Of a stretch of 5,681 nt of DNA, positions 5,656-5,681 are shown in pieces. Made by a program: the position numbers and the translations under genes. Position 1 is the first letter of the stretch; each line of letters begins with the position of its first letter. Below the pieces are notes generated by a model, which had not been told where the DNA came from, ran no database searches, and worked only from the letters and a program-made list of their open reading frames with translations. The DNA comes from DASSBG01 sp965651365 (GTDB lineage Bacteria > Pseudomonadota > Gammaproteobacteria > Xanthomonadales > Rhodanobacteraceae): the NCBI GenBank assembly GCA_965651365.1, contig CBFGSA010000155.1, positions 1 through 5,681 on the forward strand, written 5' to 3'.

Positions 5656-5671
5656 CGGGCAATTCCGCCCG
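5656..5671 (+). terminator. Weak stem-loop after the toxin gene
   Basis: CGGGC (5656-5660) pairs with GCCCG (5667-5671) around AATTCC, just after the toxin stop. The stem is only 5 bp and the following GATCTTCTGG is a poor U tract, so termination here is doubtful. The window ends before more can be seen. Confidence 0.25.
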
Positions 5672-5681
5672 GATCTTCTGG

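Overview
The window looks like a piece of a high-GC gammaproteobacterial chromosome, most likely from the Xanthomonadales (Lysobacteraceae/Rhodanobacteraceae). This rests on three things: relics of the REP-associated Y1 (IS200-like) transposase family common in that order, secreted beta-helix proteins ending in an FADGFE-type tag that I recall from the same group, and base composition. It is an inference, because no rRNA or other phylogenetic marker is present.

Layout, left to right. Bases 1-90 are very GC-rich, hold a strong hairpin, and may include the last codons of a protein from outside the window. Bases 94-299 are the wreck of a transposase unit: its left end, the first ~15 codons, and a short C-terminal piece in another frame, with the catalytic middle missing. 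Next comes a secreted parallel beta-helix protein on the minus strand (307-1683). A divergent 337-bp gap separates it from a plus-strand secreted alpha/beta hydrolase (2021-2920). That gene converges on a second minus-strand secreted beta-helix protein (3079-4581). A second, more diverged transposase relic keeping only the C-terminus follows (4673-4834), then an inverted copy of the element end (4922-4942). Immediately beyond this end is a compact type II toxin-antitoxin operon of VapBC type (4980-5653): a ribbon-helix-helix antitoxin and a PIN-domain ribonuclease that overlap by 4 bp.

The three exported proteins sit between two transposase relics whose outer ends form an imperfect inverted repeat. 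This suggests an accessory segment assembled around old mobile-element debris. The two beta-helix proteins share architecture (signal peptide, GGAIY-type coils, a C-terminal CDIGA[IF]E 'choice-of-anchor Q'-like region, and an FAD[GD]FE tail) and may use the same export or anchoring route. Nothing shows that the hydrolase acts with them. The toxin-antitoxin operon is probably autoregulated: a perfect 8+8 bp palindrome covers its start codon, and its mRNA is probably leaderless.

I did not find a clearly new multi-gene system. The most notable points are the bracketed segment, the shared C-terminal tag with a possible stop-loss extension in one protein, the missing canonical acid in the hydrolase, and the operator over the antitoxin start codon.
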